64,000 nucleotides of DNA, taken from NCBI GenBank assembly GCA_051861545.1, contig JBIMKP010000015.1, positions 1 to 64,000 on the forward strand, given 5' to 3'. The stretch is from CAISCU01 sp051861545 (GTDB lineage: Bacteria; Bacteroidota; Bacteroidia; UKL13-3). A model generated the notes under the pieces. The model saw only the letters and a program-made list of their open reading frames with translations, was not told where the DNA came from and searched no databases. The translations under genes were made by a program, and so were the position numbers. This document shows, piece by piece, positions 9,636 to 18,370 of the stretch; positions within the stretch are counted from its first letter, which is position 1; each line of letters begins with the position of its first letter.

Positions 9636-10046
9636 TTATTCTTCAGTTGATACTGGAATGAAATCGAATTTTATTTCAGATGTACTTGAGCTTACAACCT
9701 TTTCAATTGTTCCATAAGTTACTTTTACTTCTTTTACATTTTTTGGCAATGTAATTTTAGTTTGCATGTCTTGGTCCATTTGATGAGTTGCAGTGAAATA
9801 AATGGCTTTACCATCTAAAGAACTTACTTTAAGTGTTCTATTGATAGTTGCCATAGTTTGTAAACCTTGAACTTTAAAATCAACAAGTTTAACTGAACTC
9901 CAATCAAAATCTTCTTTAACATTCAACTTTTTAAATTCAGTTGTAACTTTTTGGGTTGAATCCAAATTTGCTTTTTCAATTAAGTCTTTTTTGCAAGAGC
10001 TTAATAATACTGGCACTAATGCTACTAATAAAATTAACTTTTTCAT
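9636..10046 (-). CDS. small lipoprotein paired with LruC gene (copy 2)
   Basis: A 136-residue protein with a lipoprotein signal peptide (lipobox LLSSC, Cys near 18) and then FKKLNVKEDFDWSSVK, a motif shared with the copy at 11739-12155. It ends 8 bases upstream of the interrupted LruC gene, so the two are co-transcribed. Within Bacteroidota LruC proteins a comparable 'FDW' segment can precede the LruC region in one chain; here it is encoded separately. Function is unknown; a cell-surface role with the LruC partner is inferred from the pairing. Confidence 0.7.
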   Translation of the reverse strand: MKKLILLVALVPVLLSSCKKDLIEKANLDSTQKVTTEFKKLNVKEDFDWSSVKLVDFKVQGLQTMATINRTLKVSSLDGKAIYFTATHQMDQDMQTKITLPKNVKEVKVTYGTIEKVVSSSTSEIKFDFIPVSTEE

Positions 10047-10215
10047 GGTATTGTATTTTGTTTTATTAGTGCAAGGACTTTGCTATTCTAATAGGTTCTG
10101 TGCTAATGTGCTGTATTTGAGTAAATTATATTTTATGCCAAGGTTTTACAATTTGAATATTGGTTCATTTTGGGATAGAATATCTATTTTGGAAATAATT
10201 CCCAATTCCGTTTTG

Positions 10216-11727
10216 TTAAGGAGCTGTATACAATTTACTATTATCTCTGTAATCAGTTAAATTTAAGTACCAGTCAGAGAAGCTGCTTCCATTAGATTCT
10301 GCCCAACTAGCAAATTTTTTGTATGCTTCAAGTATATCAACTTTGGTTTTAGGATATGGAATTTCAGCACTTACCATTAAGGCCCATGGTAAATTATCTT
10401 TTGATTTATAATACTTTCCTAAACTAGCATTACTTGCATCTTGCCCAGTTCCAAATAAAGCGGTATTTGCTTTTGAACTTGGAACATAATTGGCTAAATG
10501 TACTTCTTTTCCTCTTTCTTGGTTGATAATTAAATATGGATTAAGAATTATATCAGATGCTGATATTGCTTCCCCAGTTGCTGTTGTAAAACTAATCGTT
10601 ATATTCATGTCAACAGGAGTAGCGTATGGATTTGCTGGATCAACATTTACACCACTACCTCCAGGTGAAGGTAAAATTTTGAAGGCATCATCAAATACAA
10701 TAATATTCGCAAAGCTTTGTCCTGATTCTGTTCCATTTGGAGAATTAATCACCCATGCCGCTCCATTTGTGTTAGTGCCAGTAACAGCAGTTACTTTTGA
10801 AGGATTGATATTGTTTAATTGAAAACCAAATCCATTGCGATAACCTGCACCAATTGCTCTTAGTGTAAGATTTAATTTTAACTCTACTACTTTATTAGCG
10901 GCATTTGATACTATTTGTTGTCTGAATGAGCAAACAAAATCGTTAAAATCAAAATCACCAATTGTTGGCCATAAATCTTCAAACATTAATGTGCCTTTTC
11001 CAGTAGAAGGAAAATAACTGTTAAAGGCTCTAGTTGCATCGTTTGGATAAGCATCATCTCCATCAGCAATTCCATCAGAATCGGCATCTTGAATTTGAGG
11101 AACTGGTAAACAATAAGCAGATGCTGGATTGGCAACATAAATTCCATCAATATAAACATCATCAACTATAAATCTAGAATTGCCTCCAGAACCGATAAAT
11201 GAAATCAGTATTTTAAATGGACTAGTTGAGTTTTTGATTGCAGCTGGTAGCGCAAAACTAACATTTGTAGTGTTTGTAGGTAGGGGAGCTGAATAAGTTA
11301 TTGAATCAAATCTTACTAAAGTACCTTCCTTCCATAATGATAAACTATTTGGGTCGTAAGGAATATAGGAAACAACAATTCTTCTTATACTACCGTTGTT
11401 TGCTGTTAATTTATGATTGAATGTAATATTATTAGAACCTGGATTAATCCAAGGACTTTTTATCCAACAACTACTAATTGATAAACTTGTTGCTTGATTT
11501 GATTGTCCAGAAAATGAGCCATTTATTCTTAATGAACTAGTGTTTACATAAGTAAAAGATCCTAAAGCCCAACATTGACCTCTATCATAGTTAATATTGG
11601 TTGTTGTACTTGCAGATGATCCACTTGCAAATTTCTCGCAATCAAGTGTATATAATGCAGTTTGTGCTTTTGTTTGATTAAATAAGATAATCAATAAAAA
11701 GCTAAATAGTAATTTGATAGGATTCAT
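10216..11727 (-). CDS. LruC domain-containing secreted protein (intact paralogue)
   Basis: A 503-residue exported protein with a signal peptide ending near TKAQ21. A beta-rich region spans about 22-200, then comes a calcium-binding-like acidic stretch DADSDGIADGDDAYPND, then the LruC domain (GTLMFEDLWPTIGDFDFNDF to the C-terminus, with GSGVNVDPANP and LPWALMV). LruC domains are named from a Leptospira surface protein; biochemical function is unknown. It lies 11 bases after the stop of the lipoprotein gene at 11739 and is a clear paralogue of the interrupted gene at 8155-9627. No type IX C-terminal sorting domain is evident. Confidence 0.85.
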   Translation of the reverse strand: MNPIKLLFSFLLIILFNQTKAQTALYTLDCEKFASGSSASTTTNINYDRGQCWALGSFTYVNTSSLRINGSFSGQSNQATSLSISSCWIKSPWINPGSNNITFNHKLTANNGSIRRIVVSYIPYDPNSLSLWKEGTLVRFDSITYSAPLPTNTTNVSFALPAAIKNSTSPFKILISFIGSGGNSRFIVDDVYIDGIYVANPASAYCLPVPQIQDADSDGIADGDDAYPNDATRAFNSYFPSTGKGTLMFEDLWPTIGDFDFNDFVCSFRQQIVSNAANKVVELKLNLTLRAIGAGYRNGFGFQLNNINPSKVTAVTGTNTNGAAWVINSPNGTESGQSFANIIVFDDAFKILPSPGGSGVNVDPANPYATPVDMNITISFTTATGEAISASDIILNPYLIINQERGKEVHLANYVPSSKANTALFGTGQDASNASLGKYYKSKDNLPWALMVSAEIPYPKTKVDILEAYKKFASWAESNGSSFSDWYLNLTDYRDNSKLYTAP

Positions 11728-11738
11728 GATTCAAAAAT

Positions 11739-12155
11739 TTATTCTTCAGTAATTTCTGATGGTCTTGCTGATATATACTCAAAACTTAAATCATTTGAGT
11801 TGATTTCTATTTCCTTTATCAAACTCCCAAATTGAACTATGATTTTTTTCTCTGATAATGGAATTTCCATGTTTAAATTAAAACTTTCGCTCATCAATCT
11901 TGACTCTTCCATAATTAAATTGCCATCAAGATTTTTAATACTAAAATTTCCTCTAACTGGATTAATAGTTTCTATTCCAGTTACTTTTAACTGAATATTT
12001 TTAGTAGTTTTCCAATCAAAACTTTCTTCAACCTTTAATTCTTTGAAGTTTTGTGTTGCACCAATCTTTTTTTCTGGTACCTCTAATTTTGTGCAAGAGC
12101 CTAATAGACTCAATATTGTCACAATAAATAAATAATGTAATTTCTTGGAATTCAT
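11739..12155 (-). CDS. small lipoprotein paired with LruC gene (copy 1)
   Basis: A 138-residue lipoprotein (lipobox LLGSC near residue 21) with FKELKVEESFDWKTTK, the counterpart of the segment in the 9636-10046 protein. First gene of the first lipoprotein-LruC module. The two lipoproteins are diverged but collinear, implying an old tandem duplication of a two-gene unit. Function unknown. Confidence 0.7.
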   Translation of the reverse strand: MNSKKLHYLFIVTILSLLGSCTKLEVPEKKIGATQNFKELKVEESFDWKTTKNIQLKVTGIETINPVRGNFSIKNLDGNLIMEESRLMSESFNLNMEIPLSEKKIIVQFGSLIKEIEINSNDLSFEYISARPSEITEE

Positions 12156-12707
12156 AAATTTTACATTTTGAACTCTGCAAGATACATTATTTATTTTTAA
12201 TTCTTACAGGTTGAAGCTGTAAATTTTCTTGTGGTTTTGCAAGCTCTTCTAAAAGGTTTAATACCTTTTCTGTCAAGCTCTTAATAGATTTAGCTATATT
12301 TTTCATTTGAGTTGATTTTAATATTATTTTACCTGTAATGAGCTCTCTTTTTCTTCTATACTTAGTTATAGTTTATTTTAATTTCTTATTAAAACTTAAA
12401 ATCTTCAAGTTTTAATATAATTATTTAAAACTACTAATTAAGACTAAACACTCATTTCAAATATTGAGCCAAAAAAATATACCAATATTTTTTTACTTTA
12501 ATAAATTGATTTTCAAGTATTTGTTCGAATGGTTGATAATTAGTTAAAACCTTTTTGATTCAAAATTGGATTTCCTTAATCAAATTGATTTTATTACAAT
12601 TGTTAAGCTTAAATAATTTAGATTACTAAATGTGCCTTTGATGTAATTATTTGAGTAAACACATTAATGATAATAGAATTTGTACCTTTGTTTAAAATTT
12701 TAATAAT
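12156..12707. other. intergenic region upstream of the LruC modules and kdnA
   Basis: Divergent promoter region of 552 bases. No intact gene was found. A minus-strand frame near 12187-12308 would encode a lysine-rich peptide of about 40 residues, but the only ATG (12306-12308) is one base out of frame across a seven-A run. A TACCTTTG sequence at 12683-12690 fits the Bacteroidota -7 consensus TAnnTTTG and lies 17 bases before kdnA; the nearest TTTG (12650-12653) is farther upstream than usual. Confidence 0.5.
12683..12690 (+). promoter_or_regulatory. candidate -7 promoter element for the Kdo8N cluster
   Basis: TACCTTTG matches the Bacteroidota -7 consensus TAnnTTTG and is placed closely upstream of kdnA. 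The -33 TTTG candidate at 12650-12653 has a spacer of 29, longer than the usual 19-23, so the promoter is tentative. Confidence 0.35.
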
Positions 12708-13913
12708 ATGGCAGGAACTGAGTTTTTTGGCGCTGAAGAGCGTAAAGAGATTAATGATGTATTAGAAACAGGAATTTTGTTCAGATATAATCATGATGCT
12801 CAACGAAATAATATTTGGAAAGCACGTGAATTTGAATCGGAAGTAGCTAAGTTAGTTGGTGCAAAATATGCCCATGCAGTTTCAAGTGGTTCTACTGCTG
12901 TTTCTTGTGCTTTGGCTGCTGCTGGAATTGGTGCTGGAGATGAGGTTATTGTACCTCCATTTACATATATTGCTTCTGTTGAAGCCGTAATATTTGCTGG
13001 TGCCTTGCCGGTTTTTGCCGAAATAGATGAAACTTTATGTTTGAGTGCTGAAGGTATTAAAAAAGCAATTACATCTAAAACTAAAGCAGTTTTATTGGTT
13101 CATATGTGCGGCCAAATGGCTAATATGGATGAAATCATGGCTGTAATTAATGAACATAATTTGGTATTAGTTGAAGATGCTGGTCAAGCAATGGCTGCTT
13201 CTTATAAAGGTGTTTCAACCGGATTATGGGGTACAACTGGTTGTTATAGTTTCGATTTCTTTAAAATAGCTACTGCCGGCGAAGGCGGTGTAATGGTTAC
13301 CAATAATGAAACTGCTTATAAATTAGCTGATAATTATGCAGACCATGGTCACGACCATATTGGTAATAACCGTGGAATGGAAAACCATCCTGTTGTCGGT
13401 TTTAATTATAGAATTTCGGAACTACATGCTGCTGTTGGTTTAGCTCAAACACGCAGAGTTCCAATGATTCGTGAGGCCAATAATAAACACAAAAAGTTTA
13501 TGATGGCTGAATTAGGTAAAATATCAGGAGTAAATTTTGCTACACTTCCTGATCCAAACGGAGATTCTGCTACTTTCTTAAATATTCTTTTACCTGATAC
13601 TAATTTAGCTGCTAAAACTGTAGCAAATTTTAATGAAAATGGTGTTAGTGGTTTTAATTATTGGTTTACAAATATGTACCACTTTATTAACCAATGGGAT
13701 CATATTAAAGAGGGTAGGGTTGCTGCTAAAACCAATGTACAGTTATTAGGTGCTCCTCAAGATTATAAAAATTTAGACCTACCAAAAACTCAGGAAACTA
13801 TTGGAAGATTAATTTCATTCTCAATAAAAGCCAGTTGGACAGATGCTGAAATAGCTGAATTAACAGCTAAAATAGGTGCATCTATTCAATCGGCTATGCA
13901 ACAATCTGCTTAA
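12708..13913 (+). CDS. kdnA: DegT/DnrJ-type aminotransferase, likely KdnA
   Basis: A PLP-dependent sugar aminotransferase of fold type I. Asp157 (VEDAGQAMAA) and the Schiff-base Lys186 (CYSFDFFKIATAGEGG) are present, and the 401-residue length is normal. DegT enzymes act on many sugars, so the assignment rests on context: it is followed 16 bases later by an iron-type alcohol dehydrogenase and then kdsA, the KdnA/KdnB combination known from Shewanella that oxidises C8 of Kdo and transaminates it to Kdo8N. Here it would use the 8-aldehyde made by KdnB. First gene of the cluster. Confidence 0.8.
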   Translation: MAGTEFFGAEERKEINDVLETGILFRYNHDAQRNNIWKAREFESEVAKLVGAKYAHAVSSGSTAVSCALAAAGIGAGDEVIVPPFTYIASVEAVIFAGALPVFAEIDETLCLSAEGIKKAITSKTKAVLLVHMCGQMANMDEIMAVINEHNLVLVEDAGQAMAASYKGVSTGLWGTTGCYSFDFFKIATAGEGGVMVTNNETAYKLADNYADHGHDHIGNNRGMENHPVVGFNYRISELHAAVGLAQTRRVPMIREANNKHKKFMMAELGKISGVNFATLPDPNGDSATFLNILLPDTNLAAKTVANFNENGVSGFNYWFTNMYHFINQWDHIKEGRVAAKTNVQLLGAPQDYKNLDLPKTQETIGRLISFSIKASWTDAEIAELTAKIGASIQSAMQQSA

Positions 13914-13929
13914 TTTTAAAACATTTTAA

Positions 13930-15012
13930 ATGACGCATAAGAATTTTAAAAGCATTGAAAAAACTGTTTTTGGTAGAGGAAGTTTTAATCAACTTGATGA
14001 AATTTTAGAACCAAAAAGGACTTTAAATAACGCTTATATGGTCTTTATTGTAGACCATTATTTCAAAGGGAGAGATCTTGAAAGCAGGCTTCCTGTTCAT
14101 GAAGGAGATTTGGTTTACTTTATTGATGTTGATCCTTATGAACCAACAACAGAACAAATAGATGCTTTAAGGGATGAAATTCTTGCTAAAAAAGGGTTGC
14201 CTTCTGGATTGATTGGAATTGGTGGTGGAAGCATTATGGATATTGCAAAAGCTACTGCGCTGATGCTTACCAATGATGGTTCTTCAACCTTATATCAAGG
14301 CTTAAATCTTATTAAAAAGCCAGGAGTTTATCATGTAGGTGTTCCAACAATTTCAGGAACAGGAGCAGAATGCAGCATGACTGCAGTGTTAACTGGTCCT
14401 GAGAAAAAGTTGGGTTTGAAATGCGAGTGGACTATTTTCGATCAGGTTATTCTTGATTCAGAACTTACAGCTTCAGTGCCGGTTGATAAATGGTTTTATA
14501 CCGGAATGGATACTTTTATTCATTGTATTGAAAGCCGTGATGGTATTCTAAACAACGCTTACAGCATGGCTTATGGAGAGCAATCTCTAAAACTTTGCCG
14601 TGATATTTATTTAGGAGAAAATGCTGGTCAATCGCCTGAAAACGATGACAAATTAATGGTAGCTTCTTTAATGGGTGGTTTAAGTTTAACTTATAGTGAA
14701 GTTGGAATTTGTCATGCTTTAAGTTATGGTTTAAGTAAGATTTTTGGTGAAAAACATTGTTATGCAAATTGCTTGGCTTTCCTGCATTTGGAAGATTTTT
14801 ATCCAGAAGGTGTTGCTGAATTTAAAACGATGTTGGATAAACATGGAATAGCTCTTCCACAAGGTTTAAGTAAAAACTGGACAGATGCTGAAATTACAGC
14901 TATGGCCCATGTAGCCTACAATTTACACCACATGTGGAATCATGCAATTGGTACCGATTGGAAAGAAAAAATTAGTATTGAATTTATTGAAGGATTATTT
15001 AGAAGATTATAA
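13930..15012 (+). CDS. kdnB: iron-containing alcohol dehydrogenase, likely Kdo dehydrogenase KdnB
   Basis: A group III (iron-type) alcohol dehydrogenase of 360 residues. The nucleotide-binding IGGGSIMDIAKA is at 97-108 and the expected metal ligands are Asp194 and His198 (MDTFIHCIES), His262 (CHALSYG) and His276 (EKHCYANC). In the Kdo8N pathway KdnB oxidises the C8 hydroxyl of Kdo to the aldehyde used by KdnA. The substrate is inferred from its place between kdnA and kdsA. The gap to kdsA is 13 bases. Confidence 0.8.
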   Translation: MTHKNFKSIEKTVFGRGSFNQLDEILEPKRTLNNAYMVFIVDHYFKGRDLESRLPVHEGDLVYFIDVDPYEPTTEQIDALRDEILAKKGLPSGLIGIGGGSIMDIAKATALMLTNDGSSTLYQGLNLIKKPGVYHVGVPTISGTGAECSMTAVLTGPEKKLGLKCEWTIFDQVILDSELTASVPVDKWFYTGMDTFIHCIESRDGILNNAYSMAYGEQSLKLCRDIYLGENAGQSPENDDKLMVASLMGGLSLTYSEVGICHALSYGLSKIFGEKHCYANCLAFLHLEDFYPEGVAEFKTMLDKHGIALPQGLSKNWTDAEITAMAHVAYNLHHMWNHAIGTDWKEKISIEFIEGLFRRL

Positions 15013-15025
15013 AGAATTAAATAAC

Positions 15026-15856
15026 ATGACAAAAATTGTAAAAGTTGGTGACATCGAGTGCGGAGGAAAAGATTTGTTTTTGATTTCAGGTCCTTGTGTG
15101 ATTGAGGATGAATCAATCATGATGAAAACAGCAGAGAAATTAAAAGAAGTTACTGAAAGACTAAATATAAAGATGATTTATAAATCGTCTTTTCAAAAAG
15201 ATAATAGAAGTAGTTTAAAATATTATGATGGTCCTGGATTGAGTAAAGGTGTTGCTTTATTAGCAAAAATCAGAGAACAATTTGGGTTTCCTATTTTAAC
15301 AGATGTTCATTATCCAGACCAAGCAACTGCTGCTGGTGAAGTGGTTGATGTCATTCAAATTCCAGCTTATTTATGTATGCAAAGCACTTTAATGGTGGCT
15401 TCTGCTAAAACAGGTAAAGTTGTTAATATTAAACATGGTCAATTTTTAGCTCCTGAGAATATGAAACATCCTGTAGCTAAATGCGTAGAATCTGGCAACG
15501 ACCAAATCATACTAACAGAACGTGGTTTTACATTTGGTTACAACGATTTAATTGTTGATCCAAGAAGTTTTTATCACATGAGAAATATTGGTTACCCAGT
15601 TGTTTTTGATATCACTCATAGTGTGCGTAAATATGGAATTCCTAGTGCTGATCCTAATGGTGGTGCAAGAGAATTTTTACCAGTTTTAAGTAGAGCTGGT
15701 GTGGCTTCAGGTGTTGATGGCGTTTTTATTGAAACACATCCTGAACCTTCGAAAGCACTTTGTGATGCAGCTTCTCAGTTATCGGTTTATGATTTGGAAG
15801 AATTCATGAAGCCTTTAATTGAAATTCATAATATTGAAGTTTCCTATAGAAAATAA
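15026..15856 (+). CDS. kdsA: 3-deoxy-8-phosphooctulonate (Kdo-8-P) synthase
   Basis: Condenses phosphoenolpyruvate with D-arabinose 5-phosphate to Kdo-8-phosphate. The ATG at 15026, just after kdnB, gives a 276-residue protein of usual KdsA length beginning MTKIVKVGDI; an upstream ATG at 14942 lies inside kdnB and is rejected. Family motifs include LISGPCVIED, YKSSFQKDNRSS, TDVHYPDQ, NIKHGQFLAPENM, FDITHSVRKYG and FIETHPEPSKALCD. It needs arabinose 5-phosphate, which focuses attention on the transaldolase-like gene two positions downstream. Confidence 0.96.
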   Translation: MTKIVKVGDIECGGKDLFLISGPCVIEDESIMMKTAEKLKEVTERLNIKMIYKSSFQKDNRSSLKYYDGPGLSKGVALLAKIREQFGFPILTDVHYPDQATAAGEVVDVIQIPAYLCMQSTLMVASAKTGKVVNIKHGQFLAPENMKHPVAKCVESGNDQIILTERGFTFGYNDLIVDPRSFYHMRNIGYPVVFDITHSVRKYGIPSADPNGGAREFLPVLSRAGVASGVDGVFIETHPEPSKALCDAASQLSVYDLEEFMKPLIEIHNIEVSYRK

Positions 15857-15864
15857 CCATTTGA

Positions 15865-16524
15865 ATGAAAAAGCCTATTTTACCTTTTCTGATTTTTATT
15901 TTGTTTGGATTAAGCTCATTTGCTCAATACCAATCTCCTTATACAGGTGTTGTAGATCCCAAGGAAATAGCTTTACCGAAGGTATATTTGAGTATAGGTT
16001 CAGGAATACAATATAAATATGGTATTTTAGGATTAGGTTTTGGATACAGAGTTGCACCAACTGCAATAGTTGAATTTAATACAGGTTTAGGTTTATATGG
16101 CTCAAAAGTTGGATTAACCGGAATTTTTAAATCAGGCTCCAAAAATGGTTGGTGTCCAAGTATCGGATTTTCTAAAGCTAATGGATTTCAAGATTTAATT
16201 TTAGATGTGGAAGTAAGTTATAATGAGAAAGATTATGAGGTCAATACTTCTATTAATTTAGATCCATTGCTTACTATAAATGCTGGACTTCAGCGCCAAT
16301 TTGTGACAAAAAGGGGAAATCGGTTTACCATAGATTTAGGATATGCAATTGGTTTAAACAAACAAATTATTACATTTAATGAAAAAAGTGTTTTAATTGA
16401 AGGTAAATATATTGCAATCGATAATGTTGATTTCTCAGCAAATCAAAAATCATTTTTTCAAACAATTGGTCCTTCAGGATTAACATTAGGCTTAGCTTAC
16501 AATTTCGGATTTTTTGGGCTCTAA
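15865..16524 (+). CDS. predicted outer-membrane beta-barrel-like protein
   Basis: A 219-residue exported protein with signal peptide MKKPILPFLIFILFGLSSFAQ, followed by alternating glycine/aromatic segments (LGLGFGYRV, FNTGLGLYGSKVGL, LTLGLAYNFGFFGL) typical of small outer-membrane barrels. It begins 8 bases after kdsA, so it is co-transcribed with the Kdo8N genes. No family was recognised; a role in envelope or LPS assembly is only suggested by position. Confidence 0.6.
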   Translation: MKKPILPFLIFILFGLSSFAQYQSPYTGVVDPKEIALPKVYLSIGSGIQYKYGILGLGFGYRVAPTAIVEFNTGLGLYGSKVGLTGIFKSGSKNGWCPSIGFSKANGFQDLILDVEVSYNEKDYEVNTSINLDPLLTINAGLQRQFVTKRGNRFTIDLGYAIGLNKQIITFNEKSVLIEGKYIAIDNVDFSANQKSFFQTIGPSGLTLGLAYNFGFFGL

Positions 16525-16596
16525 ATATTGAATTTAGATAATTTGAGAATAAAATTTATTTTTGAGCCCTTTGACAATTAAACAGATTAAATAAAC

Positions 16597-17607
16597 ATGG
16601 AATTATATTTAGATTCAGCAAACCTTAAAGAAATTGAAGAAGGTTTTAAATTAGGATTTTTGAATGGTTTAACCACCACTCCAACTTTCATGCAACGTGA
16701 AGGTATTACCGACATTGATGGAATGATTGTAAAACTTTCAAAAATGGTGCCTGTCCTTCAAATTGAAGCTTTAGGAGATTCTGCAGAAGAAGTTTTGGCA
16801 GAAGCTGAACGTCAATTGGCTTTGGGATTAGACCCTAAAAAAACAGTTTTTAAAATTCCCGTTTCTTTAGAAGGTGTTAGAGCTTGTAAATTATTGAGAA
16901 GCAAAGGTTATTTAGTAAATGTTCATTTAGTTTATACCTTGCAACAAGCTTATATGGCTATGCATGCTGGTGCAACCTATGTTTGTCCTCTTGTTGGGCG
17001 TTTGCAAGATCAAGGTCATGATGCTTTAGATTTGGTAAATCAAATTGTTTCTGCGGTTGACCATTATGGTTATGATACAAAAGTAATGTTCTCTTCTGTA
17101 CGCACTTTAGAGCATGTACGAAACGCTTTAAACTTAGGTGTTCATACAATTACTGTTCCTCTTAAAATAATGAAACAATTAACCGAAAATCACTTTACAA
17201 CTGTTGGTACCGACCAGTTTATTCGTGATACTCGTTTAATGACGGTTCGTGTGAAAGAAGCTTTAAATGGCACAAATCCTATAGTTGATGGAAACACAGA
17301 TTTAGCAGAAGCAATTGTTAAAATGACTGAATTTGGTTTTGGTGCTATTACAGTTGTGAATGCCGATGGTTCTTTAAAAGGTGTTTTCACTGATGGCGAT
17401 TTAAGAAGAAAATTACAAGCTGATGGTCGTGATGTTTTAAACAAAAAAATAGGCGATTTCGAATATGGTAAGCCAGTTTCTATTGATGGTTCAGCTTTGT
17501 TGAATGAGGCAATGGGTTTATTTAAATCTACAAAAGTAGATACCATTTTAGTTACTGAAAATGGAAAACCAATTGGTATGTTAGACATTCAAGATTTAGA
17601 AGATTAA
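16597..17607 (+). CDS. transaldolase-like / tandem-CBS fusion, candidate source of arabinose 5-phosphate
   Basis: Residues 1-215 match the small transaldolase/fructose-6-phosphate aldolase family from the first residues (MELYLDSANL) through the Schiff-base lysine Lys86 (VFKIPVSLEG) to CPLVGRLQDQG and FSSVRT. Residues 225-336 are a tandem CBS pair of the KdsD type, including GVFTDGDLRRKL. Several usually conserved active-site positions differ: the TTNP asparagine is Thr28 (TTTPT), the NVTL threonine is His110 (NVHLVYT), and the GRMD aspartate is Gln137. The fusion sits between kdsA and a KdsC-like gene, where a SIS-CBS arabinose-5-phosphate isomerase would be expected. Known aldolases of this fold can join glycolaldehyde and glyceraldehyde 3-phosphate to arabinose 5-phosphate, so a replacement of KdsD is plausible but unproven. 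Confidence 0.8.
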   Translation: MELYLDSANLKEIEEGFKLGFLNGLTTTPTFMQREGITDIDGMIVKLSKMVPVLQIEALGDSAEEVLAEAERQLALGLDPKKTVFKIPVSLEGVRACKLLRSKGYLVNVHLVYTLQQAYMAMHAGATYVCPLVGRLQDQGHDALDLVNQIVSAVDHYGYDTKVMFSSVRTLEHVRNALNLGVHTITVPLKIMKQLTENHFTTVGTDQFIRDTRLMTVRVKEALNGTNPIVDGNTDLAEAIVKMTEFGFGAITVVNADGSLKGVFTDGDLRRKLQADGRDVLNKKIGDFEYGKPVSIDGSALLNEAMGLFKSTKVDTILVTENGKPIGMLDIQDLED

Positions 17608-17624
17608 TAGAATATTATTCATTG

Positions 17625-17650
17625 AAAAGGAGGCTTGTCCTCCTTTTTTT
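17625..17650 (+). terminator. intrinsic terminator after the transaldolase-CBS gene
   Basis: Stem AAAAGGAGG/CCTCCTTTT around CTTGT, then a T tract. The next gene starts 12 bases further on, so partial readthrough or an overlapping promoter is needed to express it. Confidence 0.75.
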
Positions 17651-17662
17651 ATTTATACACTC

Positions 17663-18364
17663 ATGGAAATTCAAAAAGAGTTCGAATCAATTGGTGGAAT
17701 TTTTGTTCACCCTTTGCAGGAAATGATAGTAAAATTCAAGGGAATTAAAGCATTTGTTTTTGATTGGGACGGGGTATTTAACAATGCCCAAAAAAACGAA
17801 AATAAAAGCAGCACTTTCAATGAAGCTGATAGCATGGGAACCAATTTAATTAGATACGATTATTATTCCCGATTCGGAATTATGCCTAAAACGGCTATTA
17901 TTTCAGGTGAAAAAAACGAAATGGCTTTTCATTTTTGTAACAGGGAACATTTTGATTCCTCTTATTTTAAAATACCTAATAAAATTATTGCACTTAATCA
18001 TTTTTGTGAAGAACATAATTTAATGCCATCAGAAATTTGCTATTTTTTTGATGATGTTTTAGATTTAAGTGTTGCAGAAAAAGTTGGATTCCGAGTAATG
18101 ATTAATCGTAAAGCAAATCCACTTTTTAGAAACTATGTAATTAAAAATGATTTGGCTGATTATGTTACAGGCCACGATAGCGGGAACTTTGCAGTAAGGG
18201 AAGCCTGTGAATTATTAATGGGTATCACTGGTAATTTTGATAAAATTATGCATGAAAGAACCAAGTTTAGCGCAAATTATCAGGAGTATATCAACTTGCG
18301 CCAAACTTTGCCAACAGCATTTTTTACTGTAATGAATGGTGAAATAATTTCAGTTGTTTTGTAA
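17663..18364 (+). CDS. KdsC-type HAD phosphatase
   Basis: Predicted Kdo-8-phosphate phosphatase. HAD motif I is FVFDWDGVFNN with nucleophile Asp34 and acid/base Asp36; motif II threonine/serine lies near AIISGEKNE; motif IV is YFFDDVLDLS. The C-terminal segment ADYVTGHDSGNFAVREACEL matches the ADYVT...GAVREVCEL end of KdsC. At 233 residues it is longer than the usual 170-190, with about 25 extra N-terminal residues and about 40 extra C-terminal ones. Position in the Kdo8N cluster supports the role. Its stop lies 6 bases from the stop of the convergent uup gene. Confidence 0.78.
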   Translation: MEIQKEFESIGGIFVHPLQEMIVKFKGIKAFVFDWDGVFNNAQKNENKSSTFNEADSMGTNLIRYDYYSRFGIMPKTAIISGEKNEMAFHFCNREHFDSSYFKIPNKIIALNHFCEEHNLMPSEICYFFDDVLDLSVAEKVGFRVMINRKANPLFRNYVIKNDLADYVTGHDSGNFAVREACELLMGITGNFDKIMHERTKFSANYQEYINLRQTLPTAFFTVMNGEIISVVL

Positions 18365-18370
18365 AGACAA

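Noticed and set aside
14942..15025. Upstream ATG giving a 28-residue N-terminal extension of kdsA
   Set aside because: It lies inside kdnB, and the extension has no family similarity; the ATG at 15026 gives the normal KdsA length.
17190..17588. 132-codon minus-strand frame inside the transaldolase-CBS gene
   Set aside because: Antisense shadow of the CBS region, which is clearly coding on the plus strand.
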